The notes below the pieces were generated by a model. That model worked only from the letters and a program-made list of their open reading frames with translations, was not told the DNA's origin and ran no database searches. DNA of 64,000 nucleotides from Methylorubrum suomiense. GTDB taxonomy: Bacteria > Pseudomonadota > Alphaproteobacteria > Rhizobiales > Beijerinckiaceae. The translations under genes were made by a program, and so were the position numbers. Location of the stretch: assembly GCF_022179765.1 (NCBI RefSeq), contig NZ_BPRE01000014.1, positions 62,001-126,000 of the forward strand, read 5' to 3'. Shown here piece by piece: positions 45,200-54,142 of the stretch; position 1 is the first letter of the stretch; every line of letters begins with the position of its first letter.

Positions 45200-45633
45200 C
45201 AATTTCCTCTCGCCGGGTCCCATCCCGCCAGCGACCGGACGTTGCGCGCAGTCTGCCTGGGCCCGGTCGCTGCTCCTCCATCGGTGTGATCAGCCTCCAC
45301 ATCACCGGATCGTCAATGGGTTTGAGCGAGCCGTGCATGCGGCCCGCTCGAGACACCTGCCCGCTCTATGCCCGGTTCGGCAGGGGCTCCACTCCGAGAG
45401 GCCGTCCTGCTCTCGAACGCCGACGAGCGCCACGTTAGAGCGCCATTGAACTCAATTGAGGCCGTCCACCTCAAGCGACGCGTCCGTGTGTCGAGGTAAC
45501 TCCAGATGGTGTCGGCTGGCCGACGTGGTACCTGGATCGATCCTACGTGTGATACCGGACGGACGAGCCATCAGGGCACAAACCAAAGCATCACCGACCC
45601 GCCGGCAACCTGCTGGCGGGTCGCAGGCACGGG
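45200..45633. other. Non-coding region between uvrA paralogue and OFA transporter
   Basis: No gene visible. A palindromic cluster at 45451-45474 contains CTCAATTGAG and TTGAGG(7 bases)CCTCAA, possibly an operator for the uvrA paralogue. A strong hairpin near 45595 ends the transporter gene. Confidence 0.5.
45595..45623 (-). terminator. Hairpin after the OFA transporter gene
   Basis: A 13-base stem with one G-T pair (CGACCCGCCGGCA with TGCTGGCGGGTCG on the plus strand) and a 3-base loop, 10 bases after the transporter stop. No T-run. Confidence 0.55.
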
Positions 45634-47268
45634 TCAGTGCAACAGGATCGCCGCCTTCTGGATGGTGATCAGCACACCGGCTGCGAGCGGCAGGCCGACG
45701 GCGGCCCAGGCCAGCACGACGAGAGCCGGCGCGGACGTGCGCTCGGCCATCGGCGTGGCGGCGAGCGCACCCTGCGCCTCGGGGCCGGTGGCCACGGGCG
45801 CCGTCTCCTCCGCCATGTAATGCCGGGCCGCCACCGGGCGGATCAGCAGGTTGCAGATCAGGCCCAGCACCAAGAGCCCGGCGAGGATGTGCATGGTCTG
45901 ATTGTAGGCCTGCGCGTTGGGGAGACCCGCCGCTAGCTGGTATTCGCGCAGATAGTTCACCAGCACCGGGCCGAGGATGCCCGCGGTCGCCCAGGCGGTC
46001 AGCAGCCGGCCGTGGATCGCGCCGACCATCTTGGTCCCGAACATGTCGGCGAGGTAGGCCGGCACCGTCGCGAAGCCGCCGCCATACATCGAGATGATGA
46101 CGCCCATGGCCAGCACGAAGAGCAGCGTCGTGCCAAGCCCCGCCAGCGTCGGCACTGCGGCGTAGAGCACCATGCCGAGCAGGAAGAAGATTGCGAAGGT
46201 GAGCTTGCGACCAAGCCGGTCCGAGGAAGTCGCCCAGAGGAAGCGCCCGCCGATGTTGCACAGGCTGAGCAGCCCGGTGAAGCCGGCAGCGATCGCTGCG
46301 ATCTGCGCCTTCTGCGCGGCGTCGAGCTGACCGAAGGGCACGTCGAGGCCGATGAGACGGCCGCCGAACACCTCCTGCAGCATCGGCGAGGCCATGCCGA
46401 TGACGCCGATACCAGCCGAGACGTTGAGGCAGAGCGCGGCCCAGATCAGCCAGAATTGCGGCGTGCGCGTCGCGACGCCGAGATCGACGTTGCGCGACGA
46501 GACCATCGCGCTTTTGGCGGTCGCGAGCGGGGTCCAGCCCGCGGGCTTCCAGCCCTCCCGCGGCACCCTGTAACCCAGCGCCCCGGCCGTCATGAACACG
46601 GCGTAGATGACGGCCATCGCCACGAAGGTCTGCCACACGCCCACCGAAGTCGGGCTCGCGAACTGGCGCATCAGCCAGTCGGCCAGCGGCGCGCCGATCA
46701 TCGCGCCGCCGCCGAAGCCCATGATCGCCATGCCGGTGGCCATGCCGCGCCGGTCGGGGAACCACTTGATCAGCGTCGAGACCGGCGAGATATACCCGAG
46801 CCCGAGACCGATGCCGCCGATCACGCCGGAGCCGAGCCACAGCATCCAGAGCTGGTGCCAGTAGACGCCGAGTGCGGAGATCAGAAGGCCGCCGCACCAG
46901 CACAGGGCCGAGACCAGGCCGGCCTTGCGCGGCCCGGCGCGCTCCAGCCAGCCGCCCCAGACCGCCGCGGAGCAGCCGAGCAGCACGAAGAAGAGCGTGT
47001 ACATCCAGCCGAGCTGGCTGATCTTCCAGTCGCAGTCCGAAGCGACGAGACCGGCGAGGAAGCCCATCTCGGCCGGGCAGGCAACCGGCTGGGTGATGCC
47101 GACGGCGCGCGAGAGCGGCAGCCAGAACACGCTGAAGCCGTAGGCCATGCCGATGCAGAGGTGGATCGCCAACGCCGCCGGCGGTACCAGCCAACGATTG
47201 AAGCTCGGCGCGGCGACCGTGCGCTCGCGACTGAGAAAGCTTGGGCCCGCTGCGAGACTGACCGACAT
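45634..47268 (-). CDS. OFA-family MFS transporter (oxalate/formate antiporter-like)
   Basis: A 544-residue major-facilitator with about 12-14 membrane helices. It shows the OFA-type N-terminus (PPAALAIHLCIGMAYGFSVF), MFS loop motif KWFPDRRGMATGMAIMGFGG and a long insert between helices, then NIGGRFLWATSSDRLGRKLT and SMYGGGFATVPAYLADMFGT. OFA proteins move small carboxylates, oxalate/formate being the best known; here the substrate is not shown. Oxalate use is known in Methylobacterium, so it is an attractive guess. The C-terminus is unusually long and charged. Upstream lies decayed DNA. Confidence 0.88.
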   Translation of the reverse strand: MSVSLAAGPSFLSRERTVAAPSFNRWLVPPAALAIHLCIGMAYGFSVFWLPLSRAVGITQPVACPAEMGFLAGLVASDCDWKISQLGWMYTLFFVLLGCSAAVWGGWLERAGPRKAGLVSALCWCGGLLISALGVYWHQLWMLWLGSGVIGGIGLGLGYISPVSTLIKWFPDRRGMATGMAIMGFGGGAMIGAPLADWLMRQFASPTSVGVWQTFVAMAVIYAVFMTAGALGYRVPREGWKPAGWTPLATAKSAMVSSRNVDLGVATRTPQFWLIWAALCLNVSAGIGVIGMASPMLQEVFGGRLIGLDVPFGQLDAAQKAQIAAIAAGFTGLLSLCNIGGRFLWATSSDRLGRKLTFAIFFLLGMVLYAAVPTLAGLGTTLLFVLAMGVIISMYGGGFATVPAYLADMFGTKMVGAIHGRLLTAWATAGILGPVLVNYLREYQLAAGLPNAQAYNQTMHILAGLLVLGLICNLLIRPVAARHYMAEETAPVATGPEAQGALAATPMAERTSAPALVVLAWAAVGLPLAAGVLITIQKAAILLH

Positions 47269-47610
47269 GTGTCCTCCTGGCGTATGTTCTCGGGTGCGGT
47301 CTCTGCCGCATCACGAGACACCCGTCAGCAATGTCCAAGCCAGACTATCAATTCCGATTTTACTGAATGTATCCAATATCTTAAAAGGTTTCGCGAGCCC
47401 CTGCTCACGGACATTTTGTCCATCACTAGATGTTGTCCCGGGGTGGGATTTGGACATTTCGACCGCCGACCGTGCCGCCCGGCCGCGTCGGATTCGCGTG
47501 CGATCGCTCCGACCAACGGCGTGCGCCTCTCTGGTTCGATCCGCGTGACCATGAAGCCGATGCAACGTCTTGTGACGGTGAGCATGAGGTAGGTCGCAGC
47601 CGCGGAGCCC
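47269..47610. other. Decayed DNA upstream of the OFA transporter
   Basis: No intact gene. Composition drifts A+T-rich near 47340-47420 and includes the palindrome GGACATTTTGTCC (about 47410-47422). The transporter promoter should lie here. Confidence 0.45.
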
Positions 47611-48135
47611 CGGCCCAAGCAGCTCACTGACCCGTAACAGATCGCTGGTCGAGGCCTCAAAATGGATCGGGCCGAAACTGCCGAGCCCGAACCGCCACTT
47701 GATGTCGCGCGCGATCTTCGTTGCTCGCGCGAGATCCGACCCCGATCCCAAGCCGACTGCGATCGAACCGGTATCGAACGCAATCTCCTCCGCCACGCGT
47801 CCGACCAGTGCAATTTCGAGGATGGCATCGAGTTGCGGCAGTGTCGCATCGCCGCCGATCGCGTGCTCCAGCATCAACTCGCTTCCGCCGTCGTGGATGG
47901 AGAGATCGATGTTGGACCCGATGTCGAGCGCGCGGCTGACGACCGCATGACCAACCTCGTGGATCGCGGCGCGGTGACGGGCCCCACCCGTCAGTGGCAC
48001 GCGCCCCTGCCGGATTTCGGCCAGAATGTCGTCGAGGACGCGTGCGCGCGCCTGCCGCCTTGCCGCGCTTCGGGCACGCCACGCGCTACGACCGCTCGGC
48101 GACCAATGATTTTGCCGCCTTTGGCCTCGCCGCAA
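47311..48135 (-). pseudogene. Remnant of an FtsH-like AAA/M41 peptidase
   Basis: The open frame spans 274 codons. Residues ~32-155 match the M41 zinc peptidase domain: RVLDDILAEIRQGRVPLTGG, the zinc site H59-E-V-G-H63 in RAAIHEVGHAVVSRALD, ALVGRVAEEIAFDTG and GSGSDLARATKIARD, whose Asp is the third ligand. The AAA+ ATPase part that should precede it is missing, and the frame after LGPGLRGC no longer resembles the family, consistent with a frameshift. Both ends abut decayed DNA, including a transposase fragment. Related AAA-M41 proteins occur in Rhizobiales. Confidence 0.6.
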
Positions 48136-48155
48136 CCGTCAGCGACTGGTTGTGA
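48066..48155 (+). pseudogene. C-terminal fragment of an IS5-type transposase
   Basis: Thirty codons, RFGHATRYDRSATNDFAAFG then LAATVSDWL and stop TGA (48153-48155), resemble the end of IS5-family transposases (an ATRYD-x-A-x-NF, then LAA-x3-WL pattern). No other part, target-site duplication or inverted repeat was found. Confidence 0.4.
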
Positions 48156-48301
48156 GTCTGAAGCCTACAGCCCGCGAAACCTGTCATGTAAACAAGCGAT
48201 GGTCAGTGTCTGTCTCGGCCATACGGACGCTGATGCGTTTTGCGTGATTTTTTAACGGAGGGCGTGCCTTCGGCGATGCAGAATGCCCGCGGCACTCCCT
48301 C

Positions 48302-49474
48302 TCAAGGCCTGCCGCGCAGGGAGGCCGGCTGGCCCGGCAGCGCGAGGCGGAAGCCCGTATCCCGGATCGCATCCCCCTCGATGCGATACACGCCGAGACT
48401 GCGATCGGTGTAGTTGCCGATATAGACGTATTCCCCGCTCGGATCGAAGGCGATGCCCTGGACCACGGCACCGGCGGGGGCCTCGCCGAGGAAGCGCAGC
48501 CGTCCCTCGGGCCGGATCGCCACCAGCACAGCGGCGCTGCCGGGCGTGTAGGCGGGGCTCGCCTGTGCCGCCGCGGAACCCTTCACGACGGCGATGGCCG
48601 CATGACGCCCGTCCGGGCTGATCGCGAGGGTCTCGGCGGTATCGCCGACCCCGAGATGATCGAGCACGACCGGCCGCGCGGGGTCGGCCCGGATCAGCGC
48701 GACGGTGTCGGCATGGCCGTCGCTCGGCGCGGGGCCGGTGTTGCCGGAGAGCGCGAAGGCCCCGTCCGGCGTCACCTCCAGGCCGTAGGTGCCAGGCCCC
48801 ACCGGCATGTCGAGGGCGGGATCGTAGCGCCACTGTCCGTCCGTGAGGGTGAGGACGCCGATCGTGCCGGACTTGTTCTTGGCCACATAGGCGCGCTGCC
48901 CATCCGGCGCGAGGGCCACGGCGGCAGCCTCCGCCCCGACATCCACCTCGGCCACGACGCGCACGGTCCGATCACCGATCGCCAGGACCGACACGCTGCG
49001 GCCCTCCCGGTTGGCGACTAGCGCGACACCGCCGGCTCTGGCGATCGCCAGCCCCGAGGGCTGCCGGCCGACGCGGATCGTCTCGATCAGCACAGGCGGT
49101 TCGGCCGCGAGATCGACCACGTGCAGGCGGTCATCGGCCTGCGCCCACCAGTTCTCGCCCTCCTGCCGCATGGTCACGGGGCTGGTGATCAGGCCGAGGC
49201 GGCCGTCCGGTGTGATCTGCAGGTTGGTCGGCGGCCCGTAGACCGAGGTGTCCAGCCCCAGCACGTGGGCGAGACGCGGCCGAGCCGGATCCGAGATGTC
49301 GATGACGGCGAGCCCGTCATGCCCGTTCGGCCCGTTCACCGAGCCCTCGCGCCGGAAGAACGTCTTTCCGTCGAGGCCCGCGATCAGGAAGGCCCGCCCC
49401 TCCGCGGCCCGGGATTCCCCGGCCAGCAGAAGGACCGAGAGCAGGCCCATGGCCCAGAATCCGCCGCCCCGCAT
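48302..49474 (-). CDS. Exported YVTN-type beta-propeller protein
   Basis: A 390-residue exported protein with signal peptide (MRGGGFWAMGLLSVLLLAGESRA-like). It is made of repeated seven-bladed-propeller motifs of the YVTN/LVIVD type: GLAVIDISDPARPRLAHVLG, SGLAIARAGGVALVANREGR, AAVALAPDGQRAYVAKNKSG, YGLEVTPDGAFALSGNTG, ETLAISPDGRHAAIAVVKGS, GIAFDPSGEYVYIGNYTDRS. The function is unknown. ATG 49474 is chosen because it opens with the signal peptide. Confidence 0.85.
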   Translation of the reverse strand: MRGGGFWAMGLLSVLLLAGESRAAEGRAFLIAGLDGKTFFRREGSVNGPNGHDGLAVIDISDPARPRLAHVLGLDTSVYGPPTNLQITPDGRLGLITSPVTMRQEGENWWAQADDRLHVVDLAAEPPVLIETIRVGRQPSGLAIARAGGVALVANREGRSVSVLAIGDRTVRVVAEVDVGAEAAAVALAPDGQRAYVAKNKSGTIGVLTLTDGQWRYDPALDMPVGPGTYGLEVTPDGAFALSGNTGPAPSDGHADTVALIRADPARPVVLDHLGVGDTAETLAISPDGRHAAIAVVKGSAAAQASPAYTPGSAAVLVAIRPEGRLRFLGEAPAGAVVQGIAFDPSGEYVYIGNYTDRSLGVYRIEGDAIRDTGFRLALPGQPASLRGRP

Positions 49475-49573
49475 CGCTTCCCCCTGCCGGCCCGCCGGAA
49501 CAGTCTTCTCCTCATCTTTGTGCCGGCCTGCGGCCCGACCGTCGACCGCCGCGCCTTGCGGCACCGCGACGCC

Positions 49574-50584
49574 TCAAGGCGCGACGAGTGTCGTGAGCAG
49601 ATAGCAGCCTGCGGCGATTCCCGCGGCGGCCGGCAGGGTGACCACCCAGGCGATCACGATGTTGCCGGCCACGCCCCAGCGTACCGCCGAGGCGCGCCGC
49701 GCCGCGCCGACACCGACGATGGCCCCCGTGATGGTGTGGGTCGTCGAGACCGGCACGCCGAGCCAGGTGGCGAGGAACAGGGTGATGGCGCCGCCGGTCT
49801 CGGCGCAGAAGCCCTGCATCGGGTTGAGCCGGGTGATGCGCGAACCCATCGTGTGCACGATGCGCCAGCCGCCCGAGAGGGTGCCTAGTGCCATCGCGGA
49901 TTGGCAGGCCAGCACCACCCAGAGCGGGACGTGGAAGTCGTTCCCGAGATGCCCCTGCGCGTAGAGCAGCACCGCGATGATGCCCATCGTCTTCTGGGCG
50001 TCGTTGCCGCCATGCCCGAGCGAGTAGAGCGAGGCCGAGACGAATTGCAGTCCGCGGAACGTGCGATCCACCCCGAACGGCGTCGCCCGCACGCAGGCCC
50101 ACGACACGGCGAGAACGAGCAGCAGCGCCAGAATGAAGCCCAGCAGCGGCGAGAGCACGATGGCCGCCACGGTCTTGCCGAGACCGGACCAGACGACGAC
50201 GCTCGGACCGGCCTTGGTGATGCCGGCGCCGACGAGGCCGCCGATCAGAGCGTGCGAAGAGCTCGACGGAATTCCGAAGATCCAGGTCGCCACGTTCCAG
50301 ACGATGGCGCCGATCAGCGCGCTGAGGATCACCTGCGGATCGACGATGCCGGCATCGACGATCCCCGTGCCGAGCGTCTGCGCCACGTGCAGGCCGAAGA
50401 ACAGGAACGCGATGAAGTTGAAGAAGGCTGCCCAGAGCACCGCGTATTGCGGGCGCAGCACGCGGGTCGAGACAATAGTGGCAATGGAGTTCGCCGCGTC
50501 GTGCAGGCCGTTGAGGAAATCGAAGAGCAGTGCGATCCCGATGAGGGCGATCAGGTAGGGCAGCGCGAGCGTGGCGGTGTCCAT
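49574..50584 (-). CDS. pit: PiT-family inorganic phosphate transporter
   Basis: A 336-residue membrane transporter with the PiT signature repeats: FDFLNGLHDAANSIATIVST near the N-terminus and GHGGNDAQKTMGIIAVLLYA in the C-terminal half, about ten helices and a VSTTHTITGAIVGVGAA segment. It takes up phosphate (as a metal complex) with protons. The ATG at 50584 or a GTG three codons upstream (50593) could start; the GTG overlaps the DUF47 stop (GTGA), implying translational coupling. Downstream partner of the DUF47 gene. Confidence 0.95.
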   Translation of the reverse strand: MDTATLALPYLIALIGIALLFDFLNGLHDAANSIATIVSTRVLRPQYAVLWAAFFNFIAFLFFGLHVAQTLGTGIVDAGIVDPQVILSALIGAIVWNVATWIFGIPSSSSHALIGGLVGAGITKAGPSVVVWSGLGKTVAAIVLSPLLGFILALLLVLAVSWACVRATPFGVDRTFRGLQFVSASLYSLGHGGNDAQKTMGIIAVLLYAQGHLGNDFHVPLWVVLACQSAMALGTLSGGWRIVHTMGSRITRLNPMQGFCAETGGAITLFLATWLGVPVSTTHTITGAIVGVGAARRASAVRWGVAGNIVIAWVVTLPAAAGIAAGCYLLTTLVAP

Positions 50585-50589
50585 GCGCG

Positions 50590-51246
50590 TCACACGTTCT
50601 CGATCACGATGCCACTGATCTCGTTGGCGACATCTTCGAAGCGATCAACGACGTCCTCCAGATGTCCGTAGATCTCGGCCCCGATGATGTAGGCCATGGC
50701 GTCGCCGTCCCCGCCATCCTGGCGATGGGCTTGGTAGAGGCGCTTCAGGCCGCGCTGCTCGAGGTCGTCGGAGCGACCCTCGACTCGGGTGATCGCTTCG
50801 GTGATCTGGTTGATGCGGGCCGCGTGGGTGCCGACCGCGCTGAGCAACGGCACCACTTCGACGGTAAGCCGCGCGGCCTCGACGACCGTGCCGCCCATCT
50901 CCTGCATCAGCGGATCGAACGACCGCAATTCGTAGAGCTGGATCGCCTTGACCGTCTTATTCATCTGGTCGACGGCATCGTCCATCGACTGGATCAAGTC
51001 CTTGATGTCACCGCGGTCGAAGGGGGTGATGAAACTACGGCGCACGGCGAGCAGAACCTCGGCGGTGATCGCGTCGGCCTCGCGTTCCTGTTCGACGACG
51101 GTCTGGCAATGGCGCGACACGTCGTTTCCACCCTGCAACACGCCGTGCAGTGCCTCGGCGGCGGCGATCAGGGTGTGAGAGTGACGCTCGAAGAGGTCGA
51201 AGAAGCGATCCTCTCGCGGCATCAAAGCGCGAAACCAGCCCAGCAT
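50590..51246 (-). CDS. DUF47/PhoU-like protein, PiT partner
   Basis: A 218-residue helical protein of the DUF47 (PhoU-like) family: REDRFFDLFERHSHTLIAAA, RHCQTVVEQEREADAITAEV, FDRGDIKDLIQSMDDAVDQM and EIYGHLEDVVDRFEDVANEI, with acidic repeat motifs that can bind metals. In many bacteria this protein is encoded next to and controls PiT. Stop overlaps the PiT start region. Confidence 0.93.
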   Translation of the reverse strand: MLGWFRALMPREDRFFDLFERHSHTLIAAAEALHGVLQGGNDVSRHCQTVVEQEREADAITAEVLLAVRRSFITPFDRGDIKDLIQSMDDAVDQMNKTVKAIQLYELRSFDPLMQEMGGTVVEAARLTVEVVPLLSAVGTHAARINQITEAITRVEGRSDDLEQRGLKRLYQAHRQDGGDGDAMAYIIGAEIYGHLEDVVDRFEDVANEISGIVIENV

Positions 51247-51334
51247 TCCCGACCTGCGCCTCCGGCGACCCTAGGGCCACCATATAGAAGCCGGCTAACG
51301 TCGAGCGAGGGGTGGGACTCGGTGCGGCTCCGGT

Positions 51335-51387
51335 GGCTCCGCAATGCGGAGCCCCCACGATGCCAGGAAGGGGCGAAGCGAAGCCCC
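51335..51387 (-). terminator. Pair of hairpins after the GNAT/decarboxylase genes
   Basis: GGCTCCGC/GCGGAGCC around AAT (51335-51353) and GGGGC/GCCCC (51370-51387) lie within the 184-base gap between a GNAT gene and DUF47. They fit the end of the minus-strand GNAT transcript. Confidence 0.45.
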
Positions 51388-51430
51388 GCCGCCCGACCGA
51401 AGCTCCGTCGCTCAGGCCGACGGCGCGGTC

Positions 51431-51988
51431 TCAAGCGGCCTGTCGTCGTGCCGCGATTCCGGCGACCTCGGCAGCGATCTCCGGCAGGGGGGCGAGGCGA
51501 CCGGTGGCGTGAAGCACGCCCAGGGCGCCGTCGAGGGCACCCGGCGCGAGATCGAGCCCGAGGAAGCGCGCGCGCTCGAACGGGCCGGGCATCGCGAGTT
51601 CGGCCACCCGTTCCGGCGCGAAGCCGAAGCGGGCGTAATAGGGCGCATCGCCCACGAGCAGCACGGCGCTGTGGCCGAGATCGGCCGCGCGGGTGAGCGC
51701 CGTGCGCATCAGGGCGCCGCCGAGGCCTACGCCCTGGAGAGCCGGATCGACCGCGAGCGGGCCGAGCAGCAAAGCCGGACGGCCGCAGCCGGTCGCGACG
51801 TCCCACAGGCGAACGGTGCCGACGAGGGTTTCGCCGCGCGTCGCGGTCAGGGCGAGGCCCTGCGCGGGCAGACGGCCCTCGCGCAGGCGCTGCGAGGTCT
51901 TCAGGACGCGTGCCGGGCCGAAGCAGGCATCGAGCAGGCGCTCGCGCGCGGCGACGTCCGAGGCGATCTCATCACGGATCTGGATCAT
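51431..51988 (-). CDS. GNAT N-acetyltransferase (YhbS-like)
   Basis: A 185-residue acetyltransferase. The start is ATG 51988 (MIQIRDEIASDVAARERLLD). The acetyl-CoA binding block is VDPALQGVGLGGALMRTAL (about residues 92-110), followed by LLVGDAPYYARFGFAPERVA; these are typical YhbS-group features. It lies 151 bases downstream of the decarboxylase gene and in the same direction; in relatives the two are commonly linked, so a polyamine or amine substrate is possible but unproven. Confidence 0.88.
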   Translation of the reverse strand: MIQIRDEIASDVAARERLLDACFGPARVLKTSQRLREGRLPAQGLALTATRGETLVGTVRLWDVATGCGRPALLLGPLAVDPALQGVGLGGALMRTALTRAADLGHSAVLLVGDAPYYARFGFAPERVAELAMPGPFERARFLGLDLAPGALDGALGVLHATGRLAPLPEIAAEVAGIAARRQAA

Positions 51989-52139
51989 GGCCGTACCCTC
52001 CCAAACTCGCCGTTCGGCGGGAAGAAACAGCCCTCGCACCTGCGCGGGGCGCAGGCCGTCCGGGACACGTCGATGGCGCGTCCCGTGGGACGCGCGGGCT
52101 TTCTGACGCGGAACGCGTGAACGGAGGCTGAGCGCGGGC

Positions 52140-53306
52140 TCAGATCACGATCTGCTCGAGGGGCGGGAAGCCGTTGAAGGCCACCGCCGCGTAGGTCGTG
52201 GTGTAGGCGCCCGTGCCCTCGATCCACACCTTGTCGCCGATCGAGAGCGAGACCGGCAGCGGGTAGTGATTCTTCTCGTAGAGCACGTCGACCGAGTCGC
52301 AGGTCGGACCGGCGACGACGCAGGGGCTCATGCGGTCCTCGTCGTGGTCGGTTCGGATGGCGTAGCGGATCGACTCGTCCATGGTCTCGGCGAGGCCGCC
52401 GAACTTGCCGATATCGAGATAGACCCAGCGCACCTCGTCCTCGGCCTCGGACTTCCGGGAGACCAGCACCACCTCCGCCTCGATCAGCCCGGCATTGCCG
52501 ACCATGCCCCGGCCCGGCTCGATGATGGTCTCGGGAATCCGGTTGCCGAAATGCTTGGTGAGCGCGCGGAAGATCGCGTCGCCGTAGGATTCCACGCCCG
52601 GCACCGCCTTGAGGTACTTGGTCGGGAAGCCGCCGCCGAGATTGACCATCGACAGGCTGATGCCGCGGAGCGCGCATTCCTGGAAGATCATCGAGGCGGA
52701 GGCGAGCGCCCCGTCCCAGGCTTCCGTGTTGGCCTGCTGCGAGCCGACATGGAACGAGACGCCGTAGGCATGAAGCCCGTGCCGGTGGGCGTGCTCCAGC
52801 ACGTTCACCGCCATCTCCGGCTCGCAGCCGAACTTGCGCGAGAGGGGCCAATCCGCGCCCGCGCCGTCGCACAGGATGCGGCAGAAGACCTGCACGTCGG
52901 CAGCCGTCACGCCGGCCTCACCGGCGGCGCGGACGATCTTCTCCACCTCGGCCTGGCAATCGACGGCGAAGAGCCGGATGCCGAGCTTCAGCGCGCGCAC
53001 GACGTCGCGCTCCTTCTTGATGGTGTTGCCGAAGGAGATGCGCTCGGCCGTGGCACCGGCGGCGAGCGCCATCTCGATCTCGGCGACCGAGGCGGTGTCG
53101 AAGCAGGAGCCCATCTCGGCGAGCAGGCGCAGGACCTCCGGGGCCGGGTTCGCCTTCACGGCGTAGAACACGCGGGTATCCGGCAGGGCGCGGGCGAACT
53201 GCGAGAAGTTCTCGCGCACGACCTCAAGGTCGAGCACCATCACCGGACCCTCGTCCCGGCCGAGGTCACGGCGCGCGCGCAGGTAATCGCGGATGCGATC
53301 GGTCAT
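52140..53306 (-). CDS. Ornithine/lysine decarboxylase, fold type III PLP enzyme
   Basis: A 388-residue alanine-racemase-fold decarboxylase making putrescine or cadaverine. Lys51 (VFYAVKANPAPEVLRLLAEM) binds PLP; the GVSFHVGSQQ block, the glycine loop MVNLGGGFPTKYL and IIEPGRGMVGNAGL bind phosphate; GPTCDSVDVL holds the catalytic Cys near the C-terminus. The start MTDRIRDYLRARRDLGRD follows a structured leader of 200-300 bases resembling the speF-type leader, fitting polyamine control. Ornithine versus lysine specificity is not decided by sequence. Confidence 0.95.
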   Translation of the reverse strand: MTDRIRDYLRARRDLGRDEGPVMVLDLEVVRENFSQFARALPDTRVFYAVKANPAPEVLRLLAEMGSCFDTASVAEIEMALAAGATAERISFGNTIKKERDVVRALKLGIRLFAVDCQAEVEKIVRAAGEAGVTAADVQVFCRILCDGAGADWPLSRKFGCEPEMAVNVLEHAHRHGLHAYGVSFHVGSQQANTEAWDGALASASMIFQECALRGISLSMVNLGGGFPTKYLKAVPGVESYGDAIFRALTKHFGNRIPETIIEPGRGMVGNAGLIEAEVVLVSRKSEAEDEVRWVYLDIGKFGGLAETMDESIRYAIRTDHDEDRMSPCVVAGPTCDSVDVLYEKNHYPLPVSLSIGDKVWIEGTGAYTTTYAAVAFNGFPPLEQIVI

Positions 53307-53499
53307 CGGTCGTCCCCACCACAGGTTCGAGGCGCCATCCGTGGGCGCGAGATCGAATCGAGACGACCCGTCGGGATCGTCGGCGTCAGGGGGCGATGCG
53401 TCGCGTCCGTCCACGCGCTTTGGAGACGCGGGATCGGCCACGAGTGCAGAGCACCCGGAAGCTGCCGTGGATTGGATGGGGAAACCCCAACCGCACGCC

Positions 53500-53600
53500 G
53501 GGCAAGGAGAAACAAGCCTCTTCGGTGTCGGCCTTTGGAGGGCCGACGAGACCAAAAAAGCCCGTTCGTCGTTGCTTTAAGCTGCGTCCCCCGTGGAGAG
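53500..53600 (-). ncRNA. Structured leader RNA upstream of the decarboxylase (speF-motif-like)
   Basis: On the minus strand a hairpin (GTCGGCC, 7-base loop, GGCCGAC; 53527-53547) and a longer pairing (CGACGA with TCGTCG; 53544-53571) share bases 53544-53547, so they cannot form together. A T-rich run (GCTTTTTTGG) lies in the second loop. An alphaproteobacterial leader motif named speF occurs upstream of such decarboxylase genes; position fits. Assignment is by position and structure, not a covariance search. Confidence 0.5.
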
Positions 53601-54142
53601 CGGGGTTCGCCGGTTTCGCCTCCGGCTGCCGGTTGTTGTTAGGGTCTGGTGTTGCCACCCGGATGCCGGCCGTAGGGATCCACCCCTTGCGACCATCGAT
53701 CCTTTAAGACCCCTGGCGGCTGTCCGGCAGTTGACCGGATGCCCACCAACCGGCACGCGGCCACAGGCACGTGCGAAATTGGGCGAGGCGGATATACGCA
53801 GCGTAACGGGGTGAAACAAGTGGCTTCCCACACCTTTAGCCGGCGTTTCCCCATAGCCTCACGCGATTGTGGCCGACCCGCATCAGTCGGTGTTTCGCCG
53901 CTGGGCTCACGCGTCGGCGGCCGCATCCCACGGCTCAGAGCCTCTCGCTCCGCTCGACGGCGGGGCAGAGCCGACGCTGCTGCGGCGCTCGCCCGAACAT
54001 CGGCGATGCCGCCCGATCCATGGGCATGGCCCCGCAGCGTTCGGTAGCAGCCCTTTCCAAGGACGCGCGGACGGTCCATTGAACCGGGCCGAAGCTTGGC
54101 CCGCATCGTCATACGGGCCGACATGCCGAGCTGCAGGGAGTC
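53601..54142. other. Long intergenic region between decarboxylase leader and opgD-like gene
   Basis: About 540 bases without a credible gene; open frames on both strands mirror each other and lack family resemblance. It should hold the promoters of both divergent genes. I see no repeat or RNA gene in it. Confidence 0.5.

Noticed and set aside
53386..53658. A 90-codon open frame in the decarboxylase leader as a leader peptide
   Set aside because: Possible but unsupported; no conserved arrest motif recognised. The RNA structure is better supported.
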